A DNA stretch of 64,000 nt from NCBI GenBank assembly GCA_029961685.1, contig JARWKL010000001.1, positions 61,181,314-61,245,313 on the forward strand, given 5' to 3'. The notes under the pieces were generated by a model. It had not been told where the DNA came from. It did no database searches and saw only the letters and a list, made by a program, of their open reading frames with translations. Source of the DNA: Aristolochia californica (Eukaryota > Streptophyta > Magnoliopsida > Piperales > Aristolochiaceae). Shown piece after piece: positions 35,697-50,600 of this stretch. How positions within the stretch are numbered: position 1 is the first letter of the stretch; each line of letters opens with the position of its first letter. The position numbers and the translations under genes are program-made.

Positions 35697-38600
35697 AGCC
35701 CGCGATTTCCTTCGATTTTCGACATTTGTTAGGGTTCTCGGTTAGGGTTTAGGGTTTGGGGCTTTTAGGGGTGTTAAGGTCTAGGGTTTAGGACTTTTAG
35801 GGGTTTTAAGGTGGTTTAGGGTTTATTTTAATTTGTTAGGGTTCTCCGTTCTGTCGCAGCTTGGGTCGATAGGGTAATAGAGTTGTGGTGATCATGTTGT
35901 AGAATCTGGGGGGGGGGGGGGGGTAGTGTAGAACTGGGATTTTTTCTGGAGGATTGTGCGCAGAGCGCATGCCGTTCTCCGTGGGGCCATAGTTAACTCC
36001 CAAGTCCAGTCTGGTTGCTGCAATTGTTAGCTGCTGAAGAATGTAAAGAGAGAGAGAGTTCTCCGTGGGGCCATAGTTAACTCCCAAGTCCAGTTTGCTG
36101 CAATTGTTAGCTGCTGAAGAATGTAAAGAGAGAGAGAGAGAGAGAGAGTCTTATATCTCCCATTATGCATGTCCTATATACATGAAACTTAGACTATAGA
36201 TATAATTCAACATAGGAATATAAAAGTGAGATATAAAAGTGAGGGTAAGGTAAAATGACCAAAGTGTTCTGTACTAGTTTTTCAATACTCCCCTTCAAGC
36301 TGGAGTGTATATGTCAAAAAGACCTAGCTGACTACAAAAGTTCAAAAATTCACGCTTCCCCAGTGCTTTAGTGAAAACATCACCAAGTTGATCACCAGAC
36401 CGAATATATGGGGTTGTCACTTTCTTCTTCATCACATCATCCCGATTGAAATGACAATCTACCTCTATGTGCTTCGTTCTCTCATGAAACATTGAATTAC
36501 TAGTAATGAAGATTGCTGCTTGGTTATCACAGTACATAGTCATAGGTTCCTTTTGATAGAAGCATAACTCCTGGGCAACATATTTCACCCACATTAATTC
36601 ACTTACAGTGTGTGTCATTGCTCTATATTCTGCTTATGCACTAGATCGAGTAACAACATTCTGTTTCTTACTCTTCCAGCTGATTAAGTTTCCTCCCAGA
36701 AACACACAATACCCAATGGTTGATTTTCTATCAAGCTTGGAACTTGCATAATTAGCATAAAAATATCTTCAATCCTCAAGAGATCATTGGGTCTTTAGAG
36801 AAGACCTTTCCCTGGTGCTCTTTTCAGATATCTTAAGACTCTCTGCATAGCCTCTAGGTGAATCTTACGTGGATGCTCCATGGACTAACCGCAAATGAGA
36901 TATCTGGTCTAGTAATTGTAGTATATATGAGCTTACCCACTAATCTTCGATACATTGTTTTATCTTTCAATTTCGAACTTTGTTTATAAAAAAATTTCGA
37001 ACTTTGATCATCATGAAGGTTATGTCCTACCTCCATAGGTGTATCTACTAGTTTAGCTCCCAAAATGCCATATTCTTGGACCATGTCAGTTACATATTTC
37101 CTCTGAGTCAAAGCAGTTTTCTCTTTGCTTCTTGCAACTTTGATGCCCAAAAATATTTTATTTGACCTAGATCCTTAGTTTGAAAACGAGTCACCAAGTG
37201 TTATTTGATTTCTTTAATGCCTGAATTGTCACTCCTTGATAAGATGATAGCATCTACATATACTAGTAAGACTAATCCCGGACGATCCCTTCATAATAAA
37301 CAAGGAATGATTACAGTGGCTTCTGAAAAATCCCATAGACATAACCAATTGGCTAAAATTTTTAAACCATGCCCATGGACTATGTTTTAAACCATAAAGG
37401 GCTTTCTTGACTCTACATACTTTATGCATCTCCCCCAAAGTAGCTCATACCCCGGAAGTTACTCCATGTAAATCTCTTCTTCAAGATCACTGCACAAGAA
37501 AACATTTTTGATATCTAGCTAGGACAGAGACCAGCCTTGATTTACTGCAACAGAGACCAGTATATGAACAAAGGACAGACGGGCAACCACGAAAAAGTCT
37601 CAAATGCATCTATGTAAGTGTGGGTGTATCTTTTAGCAATGAGACATGCTTTGTATCTTTTGACGGATCCATCTGCATTGTATTTTATTCTATACACCCA
37701 TCGACAACAAACCACCGCAGTCCCTGGAGGTAAGTCACATTATTCCAAAGTACCTGTATCGACCAATGCTTCCATCTCAACACCCATGACTGGCTTCCAA
37801 TGAGGAGACAAAAGAACATCCTGCATTGAAGAAGGAATAATGAAAGTGGAGAGGGACAAGGTAAACTTACGGTAATTGTCAGACAATGAATCAACCTGGT
37901 GGTTCAGTATCTATCTAGTTTGGTCTGCTTGGCTAGGTTGGCTGGTGGGCTTCGACCGGTATCCCCTCAAGCTGAATTTGATACACCCTTATTGCAATTT
38001 ACCAATGACACCATTCTATTTGGATCGGGTACCATGAGGGAAGTTCAACTCCTCAAGTCCCTTCTTGGTCTCTTTGTATTGATGTCAAGGCAAAAAGTTA
38101 ACTCGGGAAAAACATCTCTAATTGGATTCAACATTCCTGATGACACTCCACTCTCATTGCTATGGCTGAGTTGTTGGGTTGCCAGATCAGTTCTCTTCCC
38201 ACCACTCATCTTGGGCTTCCACTCTTCACCGGGCGGCCTCTCAAGCAGCTCTGAAATCTTGTCATCGAAAAATTAGAATGATGATTGGCTACTTGGCATG
38301 GGCGTCTTCTCTCTTTTGCTGGGAGGCTAACCCTCCTTCAGGCGGCTATTGATGGCATCCTAACTTTCTTTCTCTCTTTCCTTTGCTGCCCACTGGAGGT
38401 CTGCAACCATATTGATTGGATTCGGAAGAGGTTCCTTTGGCATGGATCCAACTATGTTTTCAAGTACCATTTGGTAAGTTGGGTTGGGGTCTGTCGTCCC
38501 AAGAGCTATGGTGGGCTTGTTCTTCGATTTACTAAGGAAATGAACTGGGCATGCCTCTTGAAGTGGTTCTGGCGATTTAATTACAGTCCCAGTGCAATCT

Positions 38601-41600
38601 GGAGACCAATGGTGGCCAAGAACTTGCGTATGAAGGGAGATGGTGGATCATCGGTGGTGATTGTTGACATCTTTCCCCCCTTTGGCGTTCCCTCTACCCT
38701 CTACTCAACATTTTTCATACTGGCGTCAACTATTTTGTTGGCAATGGAGAGACAATCAGGTTTTGGTTCGACTGTTGGTGCAATGGCAAGACTTTGGGTA
38801 GCTCCTTCGCTCCCCTGTTTCCCATTTGTCTATTGCAAAATGCTATGATTGCCGACCTTTGGTCCTCTCTTGGTTGCTGAAACCTTCAATTCCAGCATGG
38901 TTTATCTGATTTGAAGGTTGTCTTTGTTAGGAATTAGATGTCCTAATTCCAAACTAACGAGAGCAATAATAATAATCGCAGAAGAAAGGAAAGACAAACA
39001 CGAAAATACAACAAGATTTATACAGGTTCGCCTCTAGGTGAGATTACGTTCTGTCTTCCGCCGTTGCAGTAATCCACTATGAAGATGAAATAGTTTATAA
39101 AGAGAAATCGCACACACTTATATGTGTTTTTCTCTAACCTCTCTCGGGCCGCAACTCAAGATCCTTCTTCATGATGATAAAACCCTAACAACGGCGCCTC
39201 CAAATATAAAGGAAAAATTAGGGCAACCGCAATACAAGAGTGAAATCCCCAAATTGCCCTTAATGGAACAACAATCAATATATCATGGACCTTTCAGGGG
39301 CTCACCACCCCCCTTCCAACCCCCACGACGACCTTACCACGAAGGTTGATCCGTATACTAACTCAGCATAAGGCGTTAATTAGGCTCCACAACTTAACAG
39401 TCATGGCTTCCTAACTCATCTTTGCCTTCCGGTGCATTGATATTCAACCAGCCTCTTCGAACAAAGATTCTTTGAATACCTGAACCCAGTGGAAACTTTT
39501 CAGTTTCCTCTGCTTGCTCGCTCATCTCTGGCAGGCTTGGCACTAGCCCATCTCATGTAAGCTCTGATGCCTAAAAGATTTCTGCTCCCCCGAAGTTCCT
39601 ATTCTTCCTTTGGTGTGCTCTTCACAACCGTATTCTGACTGCAGATAACCTTAGACGTCGTGGATACACTGCCCCCTGCCCCCTCTGCTCCTTTTGTTCT
39701 CAGAATGACAAGACTGTGCAGCATCTCCTTCTGCATTGCCACTACTCTTGGGATGTTTAGACTAGTATCTTGTAGCACATTGGCTTTCTTTTTTGTATGC
39801 CTAAGCACCTATCCAAAGCCTGCCAATTCTTCTTGCATCCTCCTCTGCCCAAGCTGGGATGTTTGCTGGTCTCTTCTTGCCTTGGCCGCATCCCCTAGAT
39901 GTTCTGGCAAGAGAGAAACAACATGCATTTCAGTTTGAAGTTTAGATCCATTGATGAAGTTGTTGAGATGACCGCTGACCACATTTCCCTCCTGGCTTGA
40001 CTCCAGGAAGGATTTCAGCATCCTCATCGGCATCTCCTTGAGGACTAATTGGCGCTGCATTGCCCACATTGTTGGGAGCTCTCGCCCTCCAGCCTATGTC
40101 CCCTGGTCCTCATCTCCCCTTGGGTTTACCAAGCTGAATATTGACGAGAGTGCTAGGGGAAACCCGGGGCCGGTTGGGTTTGGTTTCGTTTTCGTGATTC
40201 CCCCGGTTCCATTCTGGTCTCTTATGCGGGTCCTATGGGGGATGCAGACTCCATTGCCGCTGAACTCATCGCTTTATATTATGGGCTTGCCAATATTCTG
40301 TGATCATCTTCAAGGCTCACTAATTGTTGAAAGCCACTCTAGCATTGTCATCCAATGGTGCTCTTTCACTACAACTCTCCCTTGGTGGCACTGGTGTGTT
40401 TACCATCGTATTGCTGACCTCGTCTCCAACCTTACTTGTAGCTGGTTCCATGTTCCCCGCTCAACTAACTCTTTGGTTGATGATTTGGCCAAGCGCGGGA
40501 CTTCCCTCCAATCTCTTATTGTAACGGGAGGTGCCCTTTAATATAGTTTTGTTTTTCTCTTGTTTAATATATTATCACTTTTATAAAAAAAAAAGAATCA
40601 AAAGAGACAATGTGAGATAGAGGATGGCGGGTACCTTTCCTGACACCCTTCCAAAGAGCAATAGGAAGGTGTAAGTCATTTACCTCAGGATCAGGAGACG
40701 ATGTAGAGTCATGGCCTGGTGTGAGAGAGAGGTATGGAGTAGGATGAGATGGTGCCTGTTTATGCCGATACACCTGCAGTGGTTTCTCAATAGTGATATC
40801 ACATGTAGACTGAATACATTTATCAACTGGAATAGGAATGATAGATCCAGGACTGAGGGAACAGGAGGAACTGTCTCAGATCTAGGAGATTAGAAGAATG
40901 GTACATCCTAAAAAAATGTAACATTTGCAGATACAAATGTTTTTCTAGTAGATGGACAGAAACATTTGTACAATTTTTTTTTGTTTGAGAGTATCCTAAT
41001 AAGATACATGACACTGTGAGGAGACAATTTATCCCCTGATTGTTCGAAAGCACGAGTAAAATAGACGCAACCAAACACACAGGGTGGTACAAGAAATAAG
41101 GGTGTAGTTGGTAATACGATCTGAATGAAAATTTTAGCCTCAAGGACTGAAAACGACATTTTGTTTATCACAAAAACATGCAGTAAGAACAACATCACCC
41201 CAATATGATTTGGGAACATTCATATGAATTATCATAGTACGATCCATCTCAAGTAAGTGATGATTTTTATGCTCAGTAACTTCGTTTTGCTGTGGAGTGA
41301 ATACACAAGATGTCTGATGATTAATCCCTTGAGATTGACAAAAAGATTAATAAACTCAAGACCATTGTCTGTAAGCAAGACATTGATTGAGGCTGCAAAT
41401 TGATTATTTATTTCACTACAAAAAGTTGAAATACATCAAAAACTTCAAATTTTTTCGTGAAGGAGATAAATCCAAGTATACCTACTAAAATCATCAACGA
41501 AATAAAATACCTTTGACCAAACTAACTAGTCACAGGACAAGGACCCAGACATCTGAATGGACAAGCTTAAATAATTTGTCTGTTGATATGAAACAGTAAA

Positions 41601-44600
41601 AGAGCTCCAGTGATGCTTGTCCATTTGACATGACTTGCACTGAAAAGAAATGCTGTAAGGAAATTCTGGAACTACTTAAATCAACTTCGTAGGTAATGGA
41701 TGACCTAGTCTGAGATGCCACTATAGAGGTGAGTCAGCTGTGTGTAGCGCATGTAATGTATTATCTGGTATGTGGTTCTCCAAATAATGTAGTCCTCCTT
41801 GCTAATGAGCTAAACCAGTCGTCTTCCTCATCACGAGATCATGAAAGACAGCGAGTGAGATAAAAAGTTAAGGAGCAGTTCGTAGACTTTGCAAGTTGAC
41901 TTATAGACAATAAAGGGAAATTTGGGAACAAGTAAGGCAGACTAAGGTGATAGGAAAGAAGCATGAATAACATTTCTCACTCCTTGTATTGGTGAAACAG
42001 ACCCATCAACAAGAATGACATGTTTTATATACAAGGACTCCTTTAAGTCAGAAAATAGGGAAGGTATACCTGACATGTGTTTAGTAGCTCCTGAATTAAG
42101 GACCCAAGATGGAGAATGACACACAGTGAATGCAGACATACCTGTGGGAGGACAAGTATGAGCCAAGGATGCAAAGGGGGATGTGATGGAGAGCTGAGCC
42201 ATACGTTGGGCAATCTAGTGCTGTTGCTGAATTAGGTTTTGCATTTGTGACTCGAGGTGTGACAGGTGTTGTAACATCAGGTACAGTTGCATTACCATCA
42301 AACTTTATTCAACATCCGTTAGAATAATGATTAGTACATCTACAATGAACACATTTTCTTTCTGCTTTGCCATCCCCACAACCTCTTTCTAGGCTTGAAC
42401 TGTCTCTAACTCTACCTCTGCTAGTCCTCGTGCATCCCCTGGATGGTTAAGTGGAATTGGATGCATTAGTTGATGTATTAAGAGCTGTGGCTTCACTTAT
42501 CTTAGCATCCTTTCCTACCTTTGGTACAATTGTCTTTTCAACTCTCATTACCCTATTAAAGGTAGTAGATAGGTTGGGTATCTCATAAGAGGCGAGGACT
42601 TGAGCCTTGATTCCATCAAATTCAGCACCCAAACCATCAATAAACTTTACTACTAGAAGCTGATTTTGTTGCTACCTGGCCTCTCGTTCATCCGTAGTAA
42701 ATGGATGATAAATATTAATCTCTTGCCAGTTGCCCAGAAAAGAACTTTAGTACTCCATTACTGTCTTGTTTCCTCTTTTCGAACCCAACGAAATCAGTAT
42801 ATAACTCTTGCCAAGGCTCATTATATACCCTTGAAAGATTGTTCTCCTTAGCATATAAAGTTTCTAGAGATACCCACATAGCTTGGGCAGTCTCAAAATT
42901 CATAACCTGGTTCCACAATGAAGAATCTTTACTGTTGACAATCTAAGTCATAACCTGGCTGTCTTCTGCTTCCCAATCATCATCAGTGGGAATGGGGGAT
43001 CATCCCTAATAAATTTCAGCCTTTTCCTGGCTTTTAAATACATCCTAATTGATTTGGCCCAATTAAGATAATTGTCACCATTTAATTTTTTAGATGTAAT
43101 AGTAATAATTGATTTGGAAAGACAAAGTTAAAGCTACCACCCCCCCACCTTCCCCCAATTCAAACTCCCCTCCGGTCCTTCCCATGGAGATCCCTCCTGA
43201 TTGGTTCGATTTTCCTCCAGCCTCCCCCTCTGAAATCCCCCCCACTTGGTCCGACCTCCCACCAACTATAATTCCAAACCTCACCCCAACCATGTCCATT
43301 CCTCCCACTCCGCGGGATGATCTTCTCCTGTTTCTGCTGGAGCAAGAACAAAACTTCCCACGGGAGGATTTTTCGGAAATGACGGAGCTTGCAAAAATTT
43401 TCTGTTCAGGCTACCTCGAAGCTGGTAAGGCGGCACAGAATATCACTACCCCCCGTTCTACATGATTGTTCTGTCTTGGAATGTTAGAGGGCTTGGCTCT
43501 CTGTCTAAGCGAGCCCTCATCAGAGCAGCTCTTTTTGATGTTAAACCAAAAATTGCAATACTTCTTGAAACTAAGCTGCAGTCTTTGACTATTCTCTTGC
43601 CTGTGATTTATGGTATGACTCTAATCCTATGTGGGCCAATGTTGATGCAATTGGCCATTTCGGTGGCATAGTTATCATCTGGGATCCAAAAGCTTTTAAT
43701 GCAATTTTCGTTATACCGGGACACTTCTCAATCGGTCTCCGTTTTCTTGATCACAACCTTGGAACATCATGGGCGCTAGCCGGCATATATGGGCCTACTC
43801 GATACCAAGACCGGGCACCCTTCTGGGAGGAAGTCTTCCAACTCGTCCAGTTATGGGACCTCCCTTGGCTTCTAGGAGGAGATTTCAATGCGACGCTTCT
43901 TTGCTCAGACAAAAACCCTCCTGCCACCCGAACCTCATCATCTATGAGAGCTTTTTCTGACCTCATTAGCAGTCTAGGCCTCTCTGAGATTCCTCTCTCG
44001 GAAAAAAATTCACCTGGACAAATTGTCAGACCCCCCCCCATTTTGTCTAAACTGGACCGATTCTTTGTTAACAATGAATGGAACCTTCTTTTTCCTAACA
44101 TCTTTGGTCAAGTCCTAAATAAAATCGGATCTGACCATTGGCTTATCCAAATCAATACTCATCCAGTCGCGTGGCAACGATCTCCTTTCCGTTTTGAGAA
44201 TGCCTGGCTATTAACCGAGTCTTTCATTCCTTTCTTCAAAAACTGGTGGCTCGAGCAAGAAAAACATCCGAACCCGGGCTGAGCTCTCCCTCTGAAACTC
44301 AAAGCCCTCAAGGCAAAGATCAGACTATGGGAAAAAAATCACAGAATATCTGCTGCTTCCAAAAAGAATCGATTTGCCGCCGCATCTCGGAGCTAGATCT
44401 ACTTGAAGAACAAAGGTCAATCTACTTGTTAGAAATAATTTAAATCTAGAATATTTGAATTTTCTTTGCTCAGAGTCTGTTCGTTGGAAACAACGTTCTA
44501 GATTTTGATGGATGGCCGAAGGAGATGGAAATATCAAGTTTTTCCATTCCATCGCTTTGGCCAGGAGGACTAACCGTATCATTGCTCTCTGTAATGGAGA

Positions 44601-47600
44601 CCACATGATAACGGGTAGTGCCTCCATTTCTAACCTTTTGGTGAAGTACTTCACAGAGCTGTACTCAGAAGATTGTTTCAGAAGACCGAAACTCCAGCAA
44701 CTTGAATTCCAGCGTATCTCGTCTGAAGATGCTGACGATCTGGAAAAGCCGTTCTCATCAGAAGAAATTGAACGGGCTGTCCTCGGCCTACTTAATGATA
44801 AAGCCCCAGAACCAGATCTGTTAAAAAACGACATCAGTGCTTTCATTCACAATTTTCACCAAGTGGGAATAACTCATTGTGGCATCGGGGCGTCTTTTAT
44901 TGCACTTGTTCCAAAAAAATCAAATTCGGAGCTGCCCAAATATTTTCGTCCCATTAGTCTCACCTCCCATTCATATAAAATTATTGGGCACTTCTTGGCA
45001 AATGGGCTAAAAGCCATCCTTTCCAAGGTAATTAATCCTTGTCAAAGCGCTTTTATCCGAGATAGGAACATCCTGGACTCCTTGATTCTTTCAAATAATC
45101 ATCCCTGCCAAGGTTTGTTATGAAAATTGATTTTGAGAAAGCTTTTGACCGGGTTGACTGGAAACTTGTTGATTATCTTTTTGACCGAATGGGCTTTGGC
45201 ACAAGGTGGAAATTTTGGACAAGGAGCTGTATTTCCTCTCCTTCTTATTCTGTCCTTGTAAATGGAAAACCTCAAGGCTATTTCAAAGCTTCTAGGGGGA
45301 TAAGACAAGGGGACCCTCTATCTCCATTCATTTTTACTCTCATTGGTGAGTACCTTGTCTCAATGCTCCGTTTTGCAAAATGTTCGGGTTGGTTAAATCC
45401 TGTCTCTGAAGATCCGAACCAAGACATCCCTATTTTATAGTATGCTGATGATACAATTCTTTTTGGAGAAGGGTCCATGAGACGAGTTACACACATGAAA
45501 GCAGTGTTGAACATTTTTGAATTAACCACTGGTCAAAAGGTAAGCTGGGAGAAAACTTCAATCTTTGGATTTTATATTGAATCCTTTGTTCTCAATTCAA
45601 TGGTGAGTTATTTGGGATGTAAGGTTGCGTCTCTTCCGAGCACTTATCTGGGACTGCCTTTGACTCTGCTATTGCCTTCAAAGAACACCTGGTTCCCTGT
45701 TGTTGAATGTCTCTAGAAGTGTCTCGCTTCGTGGAAAGCAAAATATTTATCTAAAGCTGGTAAGTTGGTTCTCATCAAGTCTTGCCTACATGGTATTCCA
45801 TCTTATTTTTTATCTTTGTATCATTGTCTTGCCTCTATTTGGGATAGAATAGAGTTTTTAAAGCGAAGATTCTTATGGGATGGGCCAAATGGGGAAAAAA
45901 AGTTTAATCTTGTAAGATGGGGTCATGTTTGTAAGCCTATTATTATGGGGGGGCTCGGGATTCGGGACATCGCTACAACGAACAAGGCCTTGCTCTTGAA
46001 GTGGATATGGAAATTCAACATGCAACCCAATCTGTTATGGCACCAAATGGTAAAAATTAAAACTGGGAAAGGCTGTGGGTGGTGGATGGACGGGGGAAGA
46101 CTCTACAAGTTATCTCCTGTATGGAAGAAAATCGCCCAACTCCTACCTATCTTCAAGTCTGTGGTCAAATGCTATATCGGTTGTGGCAGGAAAACTTTGT
46201 TCTGGACGAACTGGTGGCTTGGCTCAAGCTGCCTAAAGGGTAGCCATGAACGTATTCATCAACTGTCAGGAACTCATAATACGATGGTTTCAGACCATAG
46301 GCAGGCCTCGGGCGACTGGAACTTACATCTCAGGCGAGCGTTGAATGACACCGAAGCTCTGGAAGCAATTGACCTGGTCAAACAGCTCTCCGAAGTGAAA
46401 ATAAAAAGCTCACCCGATTCACTCATTTGGATGCCGAACAAGCAAGGTATGTTCTCTACCGCTTCTGTGTATCACCACATGATCTCGTACCCGACTCCCC
46501 AAGCAACACATCCAACTGCCTTTGCATGGTCCTTGCATGTTCCTCCTTGCGTAAAGTTCTTTATCTGGACTATCTGCCGTAAGAAAATTTTAACTTCAGA
46601 CGCTTTACAAAAAAGAGGCACTAATATTCCAAATTCTCTGTGCCCGTTTTGCAATACATGTCCTGAAACTGTAGATCACACCCTATTGCACTGTGAATAT
46701 GCACATTGGATCTGGACCGAATTGATGAACAAAATTGAAATTTTATATTGCCCATCGCAAGACTTACATAACACAATCCTCAGTTTGGTCAATGCTCGTC
46801 TCCCTAAGTTGGGAAAAATATTAATTTCTTGTTATGTTGGCCACACAACGTGGAATTTATGGAAAGAAAGGAATAATAGAAAATTCAATCAGAAGTCTCT
46901 CCCTCGGAAAATTCTATGTGACCGAATTATTGGGCAAGTGTCCTTTTGGGTTCTCTTGTGAAAGGAATTTTGCAATTTGCAAGGGGCAAACTTGCGTGGA
47001 AACTGGCGAACTATTGCAGAAATGGCATCTCCTGCAAAAAATCCAGAAATGGTTGAATGGTCTAAACCCCCTCCATGCCACTTTAAGCTAAATTTTGATG
47101 GAAGTGCTTTTGGATGTCCGGGTCCTGCTGGATACGGAGGTGTAATACACGATGAAAATGCAAACCTTCTCTTTACACAATAGGTACTTCTGACTCCACA
47201 AGTGCTGAGTTACATGGGCTGTACAACGGGCTGAAACTATTCAAGCAAAAAAAGGAGGGTGTTCTCTTAGTTGAGGTGATTCTAAAGTCATTATCAGTTG
47301 GTGCACGAAGCCATCTAAACCTCCTTGGCGTCATTGGGTGTTATTTGATGAAATTTGTAAGTTAATTTCTGCTTTACAATGTAAGTGGAATCATGTTCCA
47401 AGATCGGCTAATCATTTAGCTGACGTTCAAGCGAAAAAGGGCGTTTCCATCCAACATCTTGTTGTGGAGGAAATGTCTTTCTAGCTAGCAAGGTTTGTAA
47501 CCTCTCTTCTTTCGTAATACATGTACACATTTCTCTCAAAATAAAATAAAATAGTAATAATGTTCTTTCCATTAGAGTTTAAAACTTCTTTAGATGGCGT

Positions 47601-50600
47601 ATATACCTCACCAGAATCAGCCATAATGCTTGTATAAAAAACACAAATCTGTTCAATTGCACCTTCCAAAAGTTTCTATATGATCAATCTAAGTGGGTCC
47701 CACCACATAGAATTAGGGCTAGGGCAGTTACTGTGATGAGCGGACTTCAAACTTCAACAATTATAGCATAGATTTCAAATTCCAGGTAAAATAATCCAAA
47801 TAATCATCAATTAGGGCTGATGTCAGCATAAGCTATAGATGATGCAAGCATGAGCAGGAGAGGGAGTTGGCACACATCCCAAGACAAGCATAAAAGAACC
47901 CTTTTTGGGCAGTTTAAATTATAGAAACCTGTCCGAACCAATAACCCTAAGGTTATGGCAGAGGAAAAAGAAGAAAAAATTGGATTTTTTTACCAACCAG
48001 TAGCTGAAAAAAAACTGAGGAGATCTTTCTTTTATGTAATCGTCTGCTTCAAAGGATAATAAAAGTTGACTAAAGGCCCTCCCAAAAGTTCTTTTTTTTT
48101 TTTTTGAGAATGTGATGTGGAATTAAAGAAGTAGCAAATTACAACCTTGGGGGGGGGGTCTCCTGTAACAACCAGCGATTGGAGGAGAGAGTGAGAGAAA
48201 GAGAGAAGATGGAGGAGAAGGCTCAAAAGAATGAACTATGTTGGGAGTTGTGCACGACCCCCAACCTATTTATTTTGGGAGTCATGCACGACCCCCTACC
48301 TATTTATTTTGGGAGTCGTGCACCACTCCCAACCTATTTATTTAAATACCTATCATAAATTTACAAAATTACCCCTCACTTAAGTGAAACCCTAATCTTC
48401 TTATATTTCCCATTCTACTTGTCCTTTGTACATAAAACTTGGACTATAGATATAATTCAACACAGGGAACAAGATTACATCAGAATATAAAAGTGATAAT
48501 AAAGTGAAATAACCAAAATGCCCCTGTACTAGTTTTTCAACAGTTGCTAATTGAAGAATTCTCAGATTGTTTACCTGATGTAATGAAGCAATAGATGCTG
48601 TCACACACAATCAAGGAAAGTTATTTCTTCTAGTTGAATATACTCCAATATTGCATTTGACATCTTTTAAATTTTCTGCTGTATTTCTATCTTAGTTTAA
48701 TTCAACTTTTTTTTGAAATTTGTATAAAGTTAGATGGATGTAACCATGGATGCTTCTCTCAAAAACACTTGCAATGCACTATGTTAATGGCTTTGTTTTG
48801 TCAATAGGTTCATTATGCAAGGCAGTTCTACGAGAATGTGGTCCCTGCTTATACAATTTATGATGTTAATTGCCCAGACCACAATTTTCGCAAATTTACT
48901 GATGATGGTCAGTACCTTATTAGTTTTAGTAGGAATTATCAAGACCTAATTGTTTATAGGCCTGCATGGCTTTCGTATTCATGTAAGGAAGAATTTTGCA
49001 ATCTGCATGATGATCTGCCCCAAAGGGCAAGGAAATTTGAGAGCTTCTTCACCCAGCTACACTGTATACCCCTTGCATCCACTAATGAAGTTATTTGCAA
49101 GGACTTCTTTCTTTATGTAGAAAGCAAGCAGTTTGGCTTGTTTGCAACATCAACTGCACAAGGTCCTGATGCACCTGCTACTGAAGGAGCAGTTCATGGG
49201 GTTCCATCCATTGAAAGGATAACATTTCACCTTGTGAGGTTTGTTTGGGTAATTATTATACCCTTTAAATTTTTGTGAATGTATCAGTCATAAGTGCTTG
49301 GTATAGTCCTATCTTTTGCTTGTTTGAAGTAAGAGACTCCTAAATGCTAGATATCTCTCATCTCATGTATTTAAGTAACTCAAACATGCCATTTGGAGGC
49401 TCCATAATAAGAAGTAATCAAGGGGAGCTGTGGAGGGCCATATTTCAAATCTCCTTTTACAACATCTTTTTTCTTGAAGAGAAGTAATAGCTCATATAAA
49501 GCTCTGCTTGGTGTTTATGATGAGACTTTTGACAATTCCAGATGGATGCATATTTCTTGGAGGCATACCCCATTGATCTGCCAATTTGGTGGCAGTTTAA
49601 CTGGCTTATCAAGGGGCTTGTTTTGAGTACTTGATTGTAGGAGATAGTTTTCTGTTAGATGATTCATAATGTATTTTTTTGTTTATGACTTTTGCTTTTG
49701 GGAAATGTCTGCTATGGCTGGCCCGATGTATTTTTTGTGAAATCTCCTTACAATATTTTTGTTTTTTTTCAAAGAAAAGGAATTAATAATGCAGCTTTTA
49801 GTGGAGAATGATTGATTCAGGGATGTAAAAGAAGAAAGATTAAGTTCCAATAAAAATAGAAGCAGCTGCTTGATTTCAAGACAAACACATTGAGGAATGC
49901 AATAGTGATTGCTGCAAGTAGACACATTGAACCACTGCCAGCTAAAAGTTAGAAACATGGGGCAGAATTGATTGCCTGTACCCAGCCTTTATGCTGTATA
50001 AGCTGCTCCTTACGTGACAAGAAGACATGATTGTAAAACATGCAGATGAAACAACTAAATCTATCTCTAACAGCGGCAGACAAAGACAAGCACAAGCATG
50101 CTAACTGATAAGGCAAGCATCCAAATTAACAAGTGGCACAACAAGTTTTGAAACAATGCCTGATCAAATTCAAGGAGGTTACTTGATTTTCAACCAGCTG
50201 GGAAACAAAAAAAGTTTTGATAAGAATTATAGGAGCAAAAAGCAGGAAGTGAAAACTTTTTCTTCCTTGTCTTCTTCTTCTTCTTCCCCTACTTCTCCAT
50301 CTTCTGTTCTTCCTTCTTCAGAATCAATTATGCTTTGATACCATGTGAAAATTCATGAACGTTGAAGAAACAAAGGTTGAAGACGTGGGAGGGAGGAGAG
50401 AGAATGTAGGAGAAGAAAGAGAGAACACACTCCTTGAATTAGAAATAAAACTGGAAGAGATTGAGCCTTCTCTCTTGTTCATCACATAAATAGTGACAAG
50501 ACAACACTAATGTCCCTGCTCCCCTTAGGTTAGATTTGAACATTCTCTCTTGTTTGTAACATAAATAGTGATAAGACAACACTAATGTCCCTGCTCCCCT

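Larger units (their letters stand above)
36149..43080 (-). mobile_element. Ty1-copia retrotransposon 1, interrupted by LINE D
   Basis: Minus-strand copia element. From 5': gag (about 42920-42440, then a CCHC-like CVHCRCTNHYSNGC at about 42340), protease (42202-41942, WVLNSGATKHMSG; the catalytic DSGA is NSGA here), integrase (about 41900-40900, ending PCVFGCVYFTRAFEQSG and FVSANVTFF), and reverse transcriptase plus RNase H (40773-40602, then 37887-36295 after the LINE). Clear RT/RNase H phrases are KKALYGLKHSPWAWF, SKEKTALTQRKYV, RRLVGKLIYTTITRPDISF, CDNQAAIFITSNSMFHERTK and DVFTKALGK. The complement of its polypurine tract is at 36288-36303 and part of the 3' LTR at about 36149-36287. Stops, frameshifts and the Asp-to-Asn change make it inactive. 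Confidence 0.9.

Noticed and set aside
35349..35752. Two overlapping proline/serine-rich frames of about 130 residues
   Set aside because: Created by CT-rich sequence and C runs in two frames together; run lengths are unreliable.
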